From Chrysopogon serrulatus (lineage: Eukaryota; Streptophyta; Magnoliopsida; Poales; Poaceae): a stretch of 64,000 nucleotides of DNA. The stretch covers positions 186,001 through 250,000 of the forward strand of contig JADLZL010003559.1 in assembly GCA_015844335.1 (NCBI GenBank), written 5' to 3'. A program made the translations under genes and the position numbers. The notes beneath the pieces are model-generated. The model did not search any database and was not told the origin of the DNA. It was given only the letters and a program-made list of their open reading frames with translations. Positions 20,189 to 31,246 of this stretch are shown in pieces. Each line of letters begins with the position of its first letter. Position 1 is the stretch's first letter.

Positions 20189-22482
20189 ATGTCTGATTAC
20201 ATTCCAATATTCGATCTGAATATCCTGGCAACAGAAGATGATGAAGACGTTGGGTTCGATCTCAACGTCCCAGCTGTCCAAGTTGACGACGAAAATGACG
20301 TGTTCGACGTCGATGAGCTACAAGATGCCGACCACAACGATGTCTTCGACCTCGACGAGCCACAAGATGATGACGACAACGACGTGTTCGACATCAACGA
20401 GCCACAAGATGACTACGACAACGACGTCCACGTCGACGACGAGCCACAAGAACATCGTGGCTGTAATGCATCACTTAGCACTTTTGTGTTTTTTTTTGCA
20501 ACTTTTTTATTCAGTTCTTATCACTTACGGGCCACAATATCATTGCTTTTTTCAGTCGATTTAAACGTACCGCTTGACGAATTTGGTGCCGTGGATTTCT
20601 CTTATATAGAGCACGATGCTGGTAAGTGTTTTAGTAATGATATTTATTTCTGAATAGAACTTGCTGTTGCTAGCTAATGAAACAAATTTCCGTTAAGATG
20701 TTGCTAACAAAAGAACTTGCTAATAGATCAAGTGTTGTTGCTAAGAACACTATGAGTGGCCGTGTTTTTTTCCTGTATAAATAGAAAATGCCGAGTAGTA
20801 GTTGCTGCTCTAAGAACACTATGAGTGCACTTATTTTTTTTCTCTATAAATTGCAATGCCGAGTACTACTTGCTGTAGATAAGAACACTATGGGTGACCT
20901 TGTTTTTTTTCTCTATATAAATAGCAAATGCCGAGTACTACTTGCTGTTGCTAAGAACTAGCTGTTCTCTATAAATAAAAAATGACGGGTACTTTTTTAA
21001 CACTAGCTGTTCACAACTGTACAATTTTTTAACACGAGTACTTGCTGTTGCTATGAACACTAATTTTTTTTTTTTTTTTTAACAGAACATGTTGAACAGC
21101 CACAGAGAAGAAATAAAGAGATGACAGATGACATCCGCAAACAAGTTTATCAATCATTATTGGCTAGAAGCAACAATGGTAAACTAGGCAAGAAGGACAC
21201 TACCATTGTTGCCCAGCAATTTGGGCTTAAAATTCGGGCAGTTCAGAGGGTATGGAAAAGAGGTAAAACACAACTTGCAAACTCCATTCCGGTTGTTGTT
21301 TCAAGTCTAAAGAAGGGTACAGTAGGCCGCAAGCAAATCCCTGTTGACTTAGAAGCTTTGAGAGACATTCCTCTAAAGCAAAGAATGACAATAGAAGATG
21401 TGTGCAAGGCACTAAATTTGAGCAAATGGCAGATTCAAAGGTATTTGAAAAAAGGTTACCTTAGGCGGCACTCTAGTAGCATCAAACCCTATCTCACTGC
21501 AGCTAACAAGAGGGCTAGGTTGCAATGGTGTGTTGACATGGTTAACAGGGAGTTGCTTGATGATCCAAAGTTTAAGGAGTTGTATGACTTTGTTTTTATT
21601 GATGAGAAATGGTTTTATCTACATCAAAAAAATGAAAGATATTATTTGCTTCCCGAAGAAGATACTCCGCACCGGACTTGTAAGAACAAGAACTACATCC
21701 CTAGGCTCATGTTCTTGTGTGTTTGTGCACGACCAAGGTTTAGGGATGGGGTTTGTACTTTTGATGGTAGGATTGGATGTTTCCCACTTGTTCATTATGA
21801 ACCAGCTATGAGAAGCAATGAGAGGACCGGCCGTGTTCGTGGAGACATCGTTATGAAGCCCATTACATCGATCACAAGAGATGTAATTAGGGACTTCATG
21901 ATCAATCAAGTGTTGCCGGCCATTAGAGCCAAATGGCCAAGAGAAGATGTGGGTAGACCAATCTTCATCCAACAAGACAATGCACCCTCTCATTTGAAAG
22001 TGGATGATCCAGAATTTTGTGCGGCCGCTAAGCTAGGGGGATTTGATATTCGCCTAATTTGTCAACCACCAAACTCTCCGGATTTCAACATTCTAGACTT
22101 GGGTTTCTTTTTCGTGCAATACAAGCAATTCAATATAAGAAGGATGCAAAAACTAAAGAGGCTCTAGTTCCAGTCGTCAAAGAGGTAATTTTGCAATTGA
22201 TGGAAGCAATTCAAATTGTTCTCACATGTTTCAATTTTTTAATAACAAAATTTGTCATTCAATCATTTGTAGGCATTCATGGAGTACTCACCACACCTTG
22301 CAAACCGGATGTTTCTAACATTACAAGGTGTCTTCGCGGAAGCAATGAAAGTAAAAGGTTGCAACAAGTTTCAGATACCTCACATGAAAAAAGAAACACT
22401 AGAAAGACATGATTTACTGCCATCTTGTATCCCTTGTGATCCATCATTGCTGCTTGAAGCCGACGCTACTCTTGCTGTATGA
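20189..22482 (+). pseudogene. Mariner transposase, four exons, one frameshift
   Basis: Exons read as 20189-20462, 20556-20621, 21086-22184 and 22273-22482, with GT-AG introns and matching phases. Total coding length is about 548 residues, close to plant mariner transposases. The first 113 residues are acidic and repeat FDLN followed by runs of Asp (FDLNIL, FDLNVP, FDLDEP, FDINEP, FDLNVP). Exon 3 has two helix-turn-helix regions (TIVAQQFGLKIRAVQRVW; TIEDVCKALNLSKWQIQRYL) and the catalytic residues D286 (FIDEKWF), D411 (QQDNAPSH) and D451 (NILDLGFF), spaced DD39D. Right after D451 a T run (22108-22112) shifts the frame by one missing or two extra bases, so the last 90 or so residues are out of phase. 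The transposase cuts and joins DNA at TA. Confidence 0.88.
20715..21065. repeat. Tandem repeats in the second intron of the transposase gene
   Basis: Units of about 75-80 bases recur, built on CTAAGAACACTATGAGTG, CTCTATAAATAGAAAATGCC and GAGTACTACTTGCTGTTG. About four copies are visible, the last ones partial. Confidence 0.7.
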
Positions 22483-22559
22483 AAAAAATTTAATGCTTGT
22501 TAGCTTTTGTAGTAGGGATTGTTGCATGAACTACTACATGATGTCGATTGTTGCATGAA

Positions 22560-23490
22560 CTAAATTTTAAACTTGCTGTATCTTACCGATGCTTTGGCGT
22601 CCTCCGTAGTCGGCAGCCGGCCCAGGATAATGTTCCATGAAACGCCGCAGTCCACCTTGATGCGGCGAACAAGGCGTCGAACTTGATGTCCGCGTGTGGA
22701 CGAGACCACGGTTTGGGCATGGATAGAACCTCGAGTGTGCGCGGTTCCATGCTTCGCGCGATCGTTGTGGACGAGACCACAGCCTACCAGATACAAACGC
22801 CCCGGCGGCAAGGAATCCGGCACCACTTCCATGGAGTCGGTGGGAGCGCCGAAACTCCGGCGTGATGGAGTCCGGGCGGCATCTGCGAATCTGGCTCCAC
22901 GTCGTCCGCTGCGAGCTGCTTTCGATTCCCTCGTCCGGCTCCCTACGAGTCCAGCGCCACGCCGTCCGCGACGACCTCCTGCTCATCCTGCACCACGCCG
23001 TTGTCCATGGCGACCACGGCGTCGGAGCCGTCGGACAGCAGCCGAGCCAACGGACAGCAGCGAGCCGACGGACAGCAGCGAATCCGCCCGATGTCCTCCG
23101 CGGGCGCAGGCGGGTTGGAGTCGACGCACAGCAGCTGGTCGACGATGTTCTCCAGGGGCGAAGCTCCTCCAACTCCGGCGAGCTCCTCCAACTCCGGGCG
23201 AGATGTCCTCCGCGGGCGCCCTCCGACTCGGTCCCGGCGCCGTGGCGCGACGACCGTGACCCGCGACGCCGCCAGGTCTCCATAGCGCCGCTGGAACCCT
23301 AGCCGCGGGGCGCGAGTGTTTGGCAGCAAGGCTCGCCGTGCGGCGTGAGGGCTCGGGCACGAGGTTATTTCAATCGAGGAGGCCGCGAAGTTCCCGAGAC
23401 GGCGGCGTGCGTGCGTGAGGTAGACGAGCGAACGGAGCGCGAAGTTGCGTGTGAAGTCAAGCCGAGCGGAAGGCAGGGGCATTCGCGTCC
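22560..23490. other. GC-rich tail of the mariner element, no protein recognised
   Basis: Between the transposase stop and the 3' end the base composition changes sharply to GC-rich. A TGGACGAGACCAC motif occurs at 22698 and 22767, and AGCGAGCCGACGGACAGCAG-type repeats lie near 23040-23090. Open frames exist on both strands (up to 238 residues on the minus strand) but none resembles a family I know. A captured host fragment is possible. Confidence 0.4.
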
Positions 23491-23575
23491 AAACGGAGGC
23501 AAATATTCCACGACGTCTTCCTTTCCTGCAATCGCGTGAAACTCCAGGACGTCTTCCTTTGAAGATACGGAGGGA

Positions 23576-23576
<1 letters not shown>

Positions 23577-23638
<62 letters not shown>
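23577..23638. repeat. (TA)n microsatellite
   Basis: About 31 TA units start at the target duplication of the mariner element, so the element either landed in a TA tract or the tract grew from its TA duplication. Confidence 0.95.
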
Positions 23639-23642
<4 letters not shown>

Positions 23643-23651
23643 TTCTATGTA

Positions 23652-23710
23652 GTACCCTAGGTACTGAATAATAATCGGTACCCGAGCCAACCCAACGCAC
23701 CCGAGTTGCG
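23652..23710 (+). repeat. Dispersed GTACCC motif, copy 1
   Basis: GTACCCTAGGTACTGAATAA, then TAATCGGTACCCGAGCC and CCAACGCACCCGAG. The same order of motifs appears at 28402 (plus) and, inverted, at 31192-31140. Confidence 0.6.
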
Positions 23711-26700
23711 CTACCCGACCGAGAGGGCTGCGCCGGTTTCCGTTTCGTTTCTCAAGCACCCACATCTTTTTTTTTCCGTAAAATATAACCTGGGAGATCG
23801 TGGGGGGAGTCGGGAGAGGCCGGTTTCTTTTTCCCGCTAGCTGCTGTCGCCGCCTGCCCTAGCTCACGCCGCCGCCCCCACCACCACCGACCGGCTTCTC
23901 CCTGGTTCGGCACCGGCGACCTCGCCGCTCCTAGGCCCGTGGTTGCTCAGGGCGGTTCCGAGGAGTCTTCGATTTCGTTGGGGTGGCCGCGTCGGCGACT
24001 GGACAGGTGCGTGCGGCGTCTTCGGCGGGAATAGGGCGGCGGGTCGCCGAGGATAGGCCCCCTCTGCAGCCTCGTCGGCGCAGCTTGCTCTTCATCTTGC
24101 CTGATTGCGAAAGTAAAAGATGGAGGTGGGGCCTTGCTTGTTGGTTCGTCCATGCATCCCGTGAGGAGATCAAATGGCCGCCTACCCATGGCTATTCCTC
24201 TCGATGCCATCTTTTGAACGACATGAGCCTGTGAGCATTTGCGTTGGATGTAGGAAGTGTGTTGAAAGCAGGGGAATTCATTGCAGACGCCACATCTAGA
24301 GCAGGGCATAGGATTTGAAAAACAGAAGATGATTTTTGATCTAATTGGGATCCGCTGCCTCTATGTGGCAGGGCATTGCGTTGGTAGTGCTGGTGTCCAA
24401 GGCAGCACTAGCATAAGCAAGAGAATGCATTAGTGAAATGTGCAATCCAGGTATAATAGAGTTAACCCATCCTACTATTTTTGATTTTGCGATGAATTAG
24501 TTAATTCCCAAGCTTAGTTTTCTAGACTATAGACCATTGTGTTGAGTTCCTGCTTGACGTGGTGTAGCAATGTTATTTTAAATGAAATAATTTTGATTTC
24601 AGCTATCTTGAAATTCCAAGCTCAGCAATGGGAGCGCTTGTTAGGCAAAGAAGTGATGTTTTATTTTATTTTTTTTGTTGGGAAGCATGATTGCCTATTT
24701 GCCATGGTTGGCCTATGCTGGTGTTTGGTCTACCTTTCTCTTTCTGGAGAATATGGAGTAGTCCATGCCCAGTACTACCAAATTTGTCTAGGGGTTCTAG
24801 TCTTTACCCAGCTTGGATCTTACTACCAAATTTATCTGGGTGTTCTAGTTCTTTACCTGGCTTGGATCTTGTATTTGTTGGTTTTATCTTGCATAACTAA
24901 AATGTTTCACTTTTTTCAAAAAAGGGTTTGGAAGCTAGAACTACCTAGTGTTTATAACAAAAATAATGATAATTACGAACACTGAAATTAGAAGCTTGTT
25001 TGTCTTATCTCCTCTCCTTGTCATTCAAGGCAACATTATCAAATTATCTAATCGATCGTAGTCGCCATGGCACCGATCAGCCCAACTAAACGTGGCTAAT
25101 CGTGACTAACCATAGTGCATAGCTGATTGCCATGGCAGTGATCAGCTCGACGAATCATGACTAATCATAATTAGTCGGACTAAATGTTTACTGCATGCTG
25201 CATCAGCCTTGCCACTTTGGAATACATGGTTTAGCTGGCATTGCCACTTCTCATTGCGTTGTAGTTGCTATATGTTGCCATAGAATGCCCAGCTTTTTTT
25301 TTTTGATGAAATTGCTAATGAATAATGATGTTAAATTTATGCTTGTCTCTCATGCTAAATATGTGTCCCACAGGCCACGCGGTCTTTATGGTGCACTCTT
25401 TTGTCTTTGGTTCTTGGTAGTTTGGCTTATATTTGAGAGGCTTCTATACATTTCTTCTCAAGATTGAAAATTGTTAATTCGATCATAATAATGAGCTCAA
25501 GATAGTGTTAGCAGCGAGTATTCCGTCAGGCAAAGGAGCATGGTTGATTGGTTTGCCATGCTTGATTATATTTTGCAGGTACATGCCAGAGGAGTGGAGT
25601 ATTATTCTAATTTGGTAACATGTACCATTCTTGGATGAAAATGACAGCTCATGCTTGGTTGCTGAATCATATAGTTTTCCTGCATTTAATAACTATTAAT
25701 GGCGCTTTCGATTGCACATGTATAAAGGATCAATGTTTTGGCATCTGCGTCCATGTGAATATGTTTGAGGTTCTCCTTTGGCAGGCAATGACGAACTGGA
25801 TATTGAACACGATCTTTGCTCCCTCTGATTCGAACTGCAAGTTGTTTTATGATCCCTGTTGGTCAAATAGTCAATTTAATTAATCATCAATATGTCAACA
25901 TCTGTGTTAACTGAGAACATAGAATTAGTACTTTTGGATTCTGCATAGAATTCAGAGTCCCTTTTTTTAGAAACAAATGAGTGAAAGTGTAACAAATTAG
26001 TGTTTATTTAAGCTCTAAATTCTGTTTGTTCCTACTCTAATTTCCATGTTTGATTTGGCGAATCATTACTTTACTGCCCAGCATGCAGATGGGAGACCCT
26101 TCCGTCGAAGGACTTTCAGCAGGCAGCACTGCTGGACTACTCATCTATAAGGTCAATTCTTCCATAATAGTTTATCCTGCTACACAACATACTAAATCAG
26201 AAAGCAGCTGTCATGCTTCCAATCGATCAACTTGGGCCTAACCATCACTCCTCATTTGAGTACATGGGAAATTATGCTATATAAATAGGAAAAGAGCCGT
26301 AGTCATCAGGTTTCTCCTTGGTAATAATGAGTTTGGGAGTCATCAGGTTTCTCCTTAATTATAATGAGTTTGGGACCCAGTCCTTTGTGTCCTTAATTTT
26401 TGTCTGCAGTAGATTATTATAGCCTTTTTTTTCTCTGGTTTCATCATTACAACCATATACAGTTGTAGACCATTGCCTTGTTTTATCTTACTATAAAATA
26501 TATATATTTCAATGAAACATATTTATGTAGTAATTAGGATATCCAAATGATAGCATATCCGTTTTCAGTATGTTATTCCATCTTCTATAGCCATCATCTG
26601 TCCCATTATTATTCTGAATTTTCATTTGACATGCCATGGCCTGAATTTGGGGACAGAACATATATCATTTTATTAATAATGCAAAATCTCTGTTCTGATA

Positions 26701-28401
26701 GTTTGTGAGGCTGCAATGTTACACCACTAGAGTTCTTTCCATTGTTCTCGTGCAAAACTGCAGTACAGCACTGCTTCAGCAACACGGCATGATCTCATCT
26801 TCAATTAAAATTGATCTATGATCTGTGTAATTCTCTATCTTTTCCTTGTTGCACGAAATGGGCCTGGGGGTTGTTTAGCTTACTAGATATAGCTTATTTG
26901 TGTCTATCATCATTTACATATTATTGCAAGGGACCTGTTTGCCTGATTTTTCTTACTAGTTCAGTTATGCATCTTACTCATTTTTTTTCAATCAACATTT
27001 TTTACACCTGTTGACCTGTCCAGTTTTCTAATCTTCCTTTGTTTGTTTAATCTAACGAGCTGCTAGTCTTCTATTCATATTGTTGTTATCTCCTTCCTAT
27101 ACTCATTTTGTTTTCTCGTGCTTTCTATTTTTAGGAAAGAACCTTAGATACAAATATACAATAGTTATTTGCTCTTTTAATCTGTATTCCAGTTCACTAG
27201 TATTTCTTAAAAAATGTAAACATCTAAGAGCCGTGGATATAATAATATTTTCTGTGGCATAAAATAGAAATTGTTTTTCTCCCTTGCTCACTTCTTTCAA
27301 TTTACATGTACATAGAAAAATAAAAATAATATTAACACTTGCATCCAAATTGAGCACAAGAAAATTTAGAAAATTATAGCAATATGAAGCTTGCTAACTA
27401 AGCATTTGCATTCATTTACTACTTTCTTGCTTATTCTTTGGCTATTCGCTGTGCTGAATCCCTAGTAATTCACTTGGATGCTCGCTAATTAAGAAATTTA
27501 TTCTTCATTCAAAACCTGTATAATCTTTATTCTTTACTTAGTATAAAAGTGACGAAGAAATTTGTACACAATATATTCACAGAGTTGTAAGATTTTCGAA
27601 CTGCTACTACCTTCACTCTGCAACTCTCTGCAGTGCATAGTAAATTTAATAGGCACGCACAGATCCTGAGAAACGTTCTATTTTTGTGTGTTTGCGCGCG
27701 TGTGTGTGGGTGGGTGGGGGTGGGCAGGGACGAAAATGGCAAAAAGCACTTAAATCTATGGTTCTACGATTTTGAGAACATGTCCAAGCAGCCTTTGTTG
27801 TTTGATGTTCTCTTTGGTATTTGAAGCTACCTTTTTTGTTGTGGAGAATATATTATTGAAAATTCATTGTTTATTCCATATTTGGTGTTACGACTTAGGA
27901 GACCTAATTTAGTTTGATTGGTTGAACTCTATATATGTGGCAATATATTTGGATCAATATACTCTGCTATTTCAAATGTTCTTGAGCTTTAGACATGACA
28001 TATTGTTGTTCACTACAGTAGGTCTCCTAATGTCTTGTTTACATGCTTATGGAATTGTGGATTCTTGTGGTCGAATGATACATCACCAAATAATGTTTTT
28101 CCAGGTGCCAAGACTAATTTATATTCATGGCCTTCCTCTGTCATGTTTTCTCTAGCATGTCAGGATCTTTTGTTTGTGCTCATATGCATGGCTTTGTGCT
28201 CATATTGGTCCTTCAGATAATCAGATTCATTTTCTTTCTCAAGAGCAACCTCATAATTTGAATGTAATTTATTTTAACTATCCATATAAACATCATATCA
28301 TTCTGGTGAATCAATCTATTTCAATCTTATTAGTCATGTGAACTGAAGATACATAAACAAGTTAAATGATGTAATGGAAAAGGAGTCACTTAAACTATAT
28401 A

Positions 28402-28460
28402 TGGTACCCTGGGTGCTAAATAATATTCACCACCGGAGCCCACCTGAACCCAACCAACTT
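28402..28460 (+). repeat. Dispersed GTACCC motif, copy 2
   Basis: GGTACCCTGGGTGCTAAATA, then ATATTCACCACCGGAGCCC and ACCTGAACCCAACC. It aligns with copies 1 and 3 over about 50 bases. Confidence 0.5.
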
Positions 28461-29573
28461 TGCAGCCACCATCTATTTATATTTGAAAGCACACTGAAGT
28501 TAGTGGCCAAGTCTCCCCCTGATTGTATAATCTCTGTTTCTATGTTTACTGTAAGCTGAAAATGGATTAGGAAAAGCATTAATTTCATGGACTGAAAGGC
28601 AACCATCAATATAATTTACAATGCTCGTCAATTTTCAGGTAGTAACACTATCGTGGTTCCTTTAAAAAAAAATCCCATGTAGCACATTTCAGGTCTGGTT
28701 GTTCTATGTTGCTTCATCACCTGATACAAACCGTTTTGAAGCTGTCTAGCATCTGCACCAAGTAATTAATTACCTAAAGAAACCTCTCTTACCTAGAAAA
28801 TAATTTCTTATCATTTTAATCATACTCTTGTTGAACCTTGTGGCATCTTGAAAAGTGATTGTGGTTGAAATGTGCATCTGAAAGGAGCTCGAATCCAACA
28901 AACAAGTGTTTTTTGGCTGGCTCAATGTTCTCTCCAGCCCTAAATAGAAGTGCCGATACCCCATGACATATGTTTTAGAAACTCTTTCATAGGTCATAAA
29001 AATGTGATGTTTTGTGCTCCTCACATTTCACTTTTCAGCTAATGTTGATGGAGATTAAATTATTTGCAGCAGCCTGAATATACCTGTCGGAACATTGGAT
29101 CATCGATCCATGAAGTACATATTTCCGCAATCCAGATTTAGTATTTCTCCTATTTTGTAGCACACATGGACTAAGTTCTAGTGGTTCTGAACTTGCATGT
29201 CAAGCATACAACAGTTTATTTATGCTATTCTTGTAGGACACAGTGGAATTTTGTTTATTTTTCCCAGTTGTTCTAATAGTCCTTTCCTCATTAAGAACAT
29301 GTCAACATGAACATTCACTGCGCCTATTGATTAGGCAGCTGCTTGTGCGCTGGGAAGGCGATCCTAAGCTCTATGTCATCTGGATCTCGCCTGCATCAAA
29401 TAGGCGGGGACTTTAGCGACCCTATGCGTAGTTCTTCAAATGATGTTATGTTCAGCATTTATTCTTCATGTTCATAGTGCCCTGGTCCTATAGCTTATGA
29501 TCCTGCTAATATAATTTGCCATCTACTGTGTAGCACACATTTGTATTTAGCAATAATTTTCCATCTACTGCAG

Positions 29574-29712
29574 CCTAAAACTGACTCCTTTTCATCCAGT
29601 GACGCTGGATATGTCTCCTGGTATCTATCTGCAAGGCTAATGGACACTCTCTGCAGGTTTGGTGTTGATTATGGATTCTTCCATCTCCAGTGGATCAAGC
29701 GGTATCTAGTAA
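29574..29712 (+). pseudogene. Exon-like segment, protein not identified
   Basis: It follows a CTGCAG and ends at a GTAAGT donor. The open phase reads a plausible globular segment with AGYVSWYLSARLMDTL and FGVDYGFFHLQWIKRYL. I do not recognise the family, and no joining exon is certain. Confidence 0.3.
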
Positions 29713-30508
29713 GTCTGATTCAGGACATTATTTTGGCCTACTTGAACTGTAGCAAATTATGGACTTGGGCCATTTGGAAAAGTAAGCAATTTAATTTTCT
29801 ATTCAGTTTTGGTTAACTATATGTAGGCAAATAGATTATTCACATGATTTCAAATTTATTTAGCCACTTGATTTTACATGTTTTCTGGCCTGTATATACT
29901 CATACTGAATAGAAATCCATTTTCAGTACTATTAAAGATGTGTTTGCCACCTGAGGAGCAAGTTAGTAATAATGTTTGGGGATCATTGTCAATTACATAT
30001 GGCACAGTGCCAGTAGTCATCCAATGTCTATCAGATGGTGAGTAGTATCATGTGGTTCAGATGACTCACTGATGAGCTTGTCATTATGGAGGTTGGGTGC
30101 TTATTCCTGTTGTGGAAATTCATTAGCATCTCCAGGTTGGCTTATTAGAGGCTACACTTTATTGGTAACTCCTTTGTTTCCCATTTTTATTTTCCTTTTT
30201 GAATTCGACAACTAAGCTAGCTGCATTAGTAATGAAACATAGTTATGTAGTGCGATTGAAAAAAAGAAAGACCGCACCTGTATTCTACTTCTGGAAACCG
30301 CTCCACTTTCCATAGCAGATTACTAGCTTTTTCTCATTATGAAAATTGAGTCATTTATTTTCTTCCTAGTTAACAATTTCCCTTTTGAATTTAATTGCAT
30401 TATTTGTCTTTTTTACCTAGTGAATACTATTGTATAGGACTTACCTCCTTTATTTTAATTTTCTGTACAGTATTGCTAATTTCTTTTATTATTTTCTCCA
30501 TCTTGCAG

Positions 30509-30584
30509 GTATGTGTCTGTTGGAACAAACTGGCTGAATGGTAATTTTATCAAGGTTGCCAAAGATCTTGCTGCTGGCTCATGA
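30509..30584 (+). pseudogene. Terminal-exon-like segment ending in a stop
   Basis: A T-rich tract and TTGCAG precede an open stretch reading YVSVGTNWLNGNFIK and VAKDLAAGS before TGA at 30582-30584. This looks like the last exon of a real gene, but I cannot name it. The sequence beyond the stop (to about 30830) is AT-rich, as in a 3' untranslated region. Confidence 0.35.
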
Positions 30585-31139
30585 ACCATACAGAAGTTCC
30601 AAACTGCTATAAATTGAACTGTCATTTTGTCTTAGAGCTACAAAACTATGTGTATTCAAACTGCAAAGTGTATTGCAATCTTCACGATTCATCGACTTGA
30701 AAAAAATGTTTTTTTTTTTGCCAAAAAATGGTTTGTGGCTTGAAATATGCTTTGTATGATTCATTATTGTTGGAGGCACTTTTGTTGCCTCATCTATTTC
30801 TCAAAATAAAATGTACCTTCCAAAATGAATAATACACTTCAAGCTATGTTTCTTGGACATTTGGTCATCCTAAACACTAGCAGGCTAAAATGAAAGCGAA
30901 GAAAAAAAAAAAAAAGAGAAAAAATGACTCCACGAGACAGAAAAAATAAAAGCGAAGAAAATGAAAAGAAAAATCAAAGACGGAAAAAAAGCCGCAACAA
31001 AAAGCAAAAAAAAAAAAAATAATAATAAAATGAGCACAACCTCTACTCCACGGGAAAAGTATCGGCTGCAAAAAAAAAAAAAAAAAAACTGATCGCAAGG
31101 TCCGACCGAGAGCCGGGGCACAGGACGGCGAACGTCGGG

Positions 31140-31192
31140 CAGCGTTGGGGGCTCGGGGACTGAATAATATTCGGTACCCTGGGGAGTGATTA
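31140..31192 (-). repeat. Dispersed GTACCC motif, copy 3 (inverted)
   Basis: On the minus strand it reads GGTACCGAATATTATTCAGT, then CCCCGAGCCCCCAACG and CTGCCCGAC, aligning with copy 1. Long A-runs follow to the left (30898-31090) as T-runs on the minus strand. Confidence 0.6.
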
Positions 31193-31200
31193 GCGCATCC

Positions 31201-31202
<2 letters not shown>

Positions 31203-31244
<42 letters not shown>
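31203..31244. repeat. (AC)n microsatellite
   Basis: Twenty-one AC units. Confidence 0.95.

Positions 31245-31246
<2 letters not shown>

Larger units (their letters stand above)
19663..23576 (+). mobile_element. Plant mariner-like element, nearly complete
   Basis: The inverted ends begin CTCCCTCCGTATC on both sides and share a subterminal AGAAGACGT/GGAAGACGT. They are flanked by TA (19661-19662 and 23577-23578), the Tc1/mariner target. Inside is a four-exon transposase gene with a plant-type DD39D triad (20189-22482). The same CTCCCTCCGT ends are shared by Stowaway MITEs, two of which lie in this window. The element is 3.9 kb, and its last 0.9 kb is GC-rich and unlike the rest. Confidence 0.9.
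23711..30800 (+). other. Long AT-rich stretch with a GC-rich head and a few exon-like pieces
   Basis: A GC-rich head (23700-24240) could be a 5' leader. It is followed by about 6 kb of T-rich, intron-like sequence. A few short segments look exonic: 26086-26153, 29335-29400, 29574-29712 and 30509-30584. The last two are described separately. I cannot connect them into one reading frame or name the protein. A decayed gene, or gene pieces carried by a transposon, are the two readings. Otherwise I see nothing in this stretch. Confidence 0.35.

Noticed and set aside
24539..24985. A 148-codon plus-strand frame in the 24-30 kb stretch
   Set aside because: Hydrophobic, T-rich translation of intron-like sequence; no conserved motif.
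30877..31244. Phe-rich minus-strand frames of 73 and 119 codons
   Set aside because: They translate long A/T homopolymers and the (AC)n repeat.
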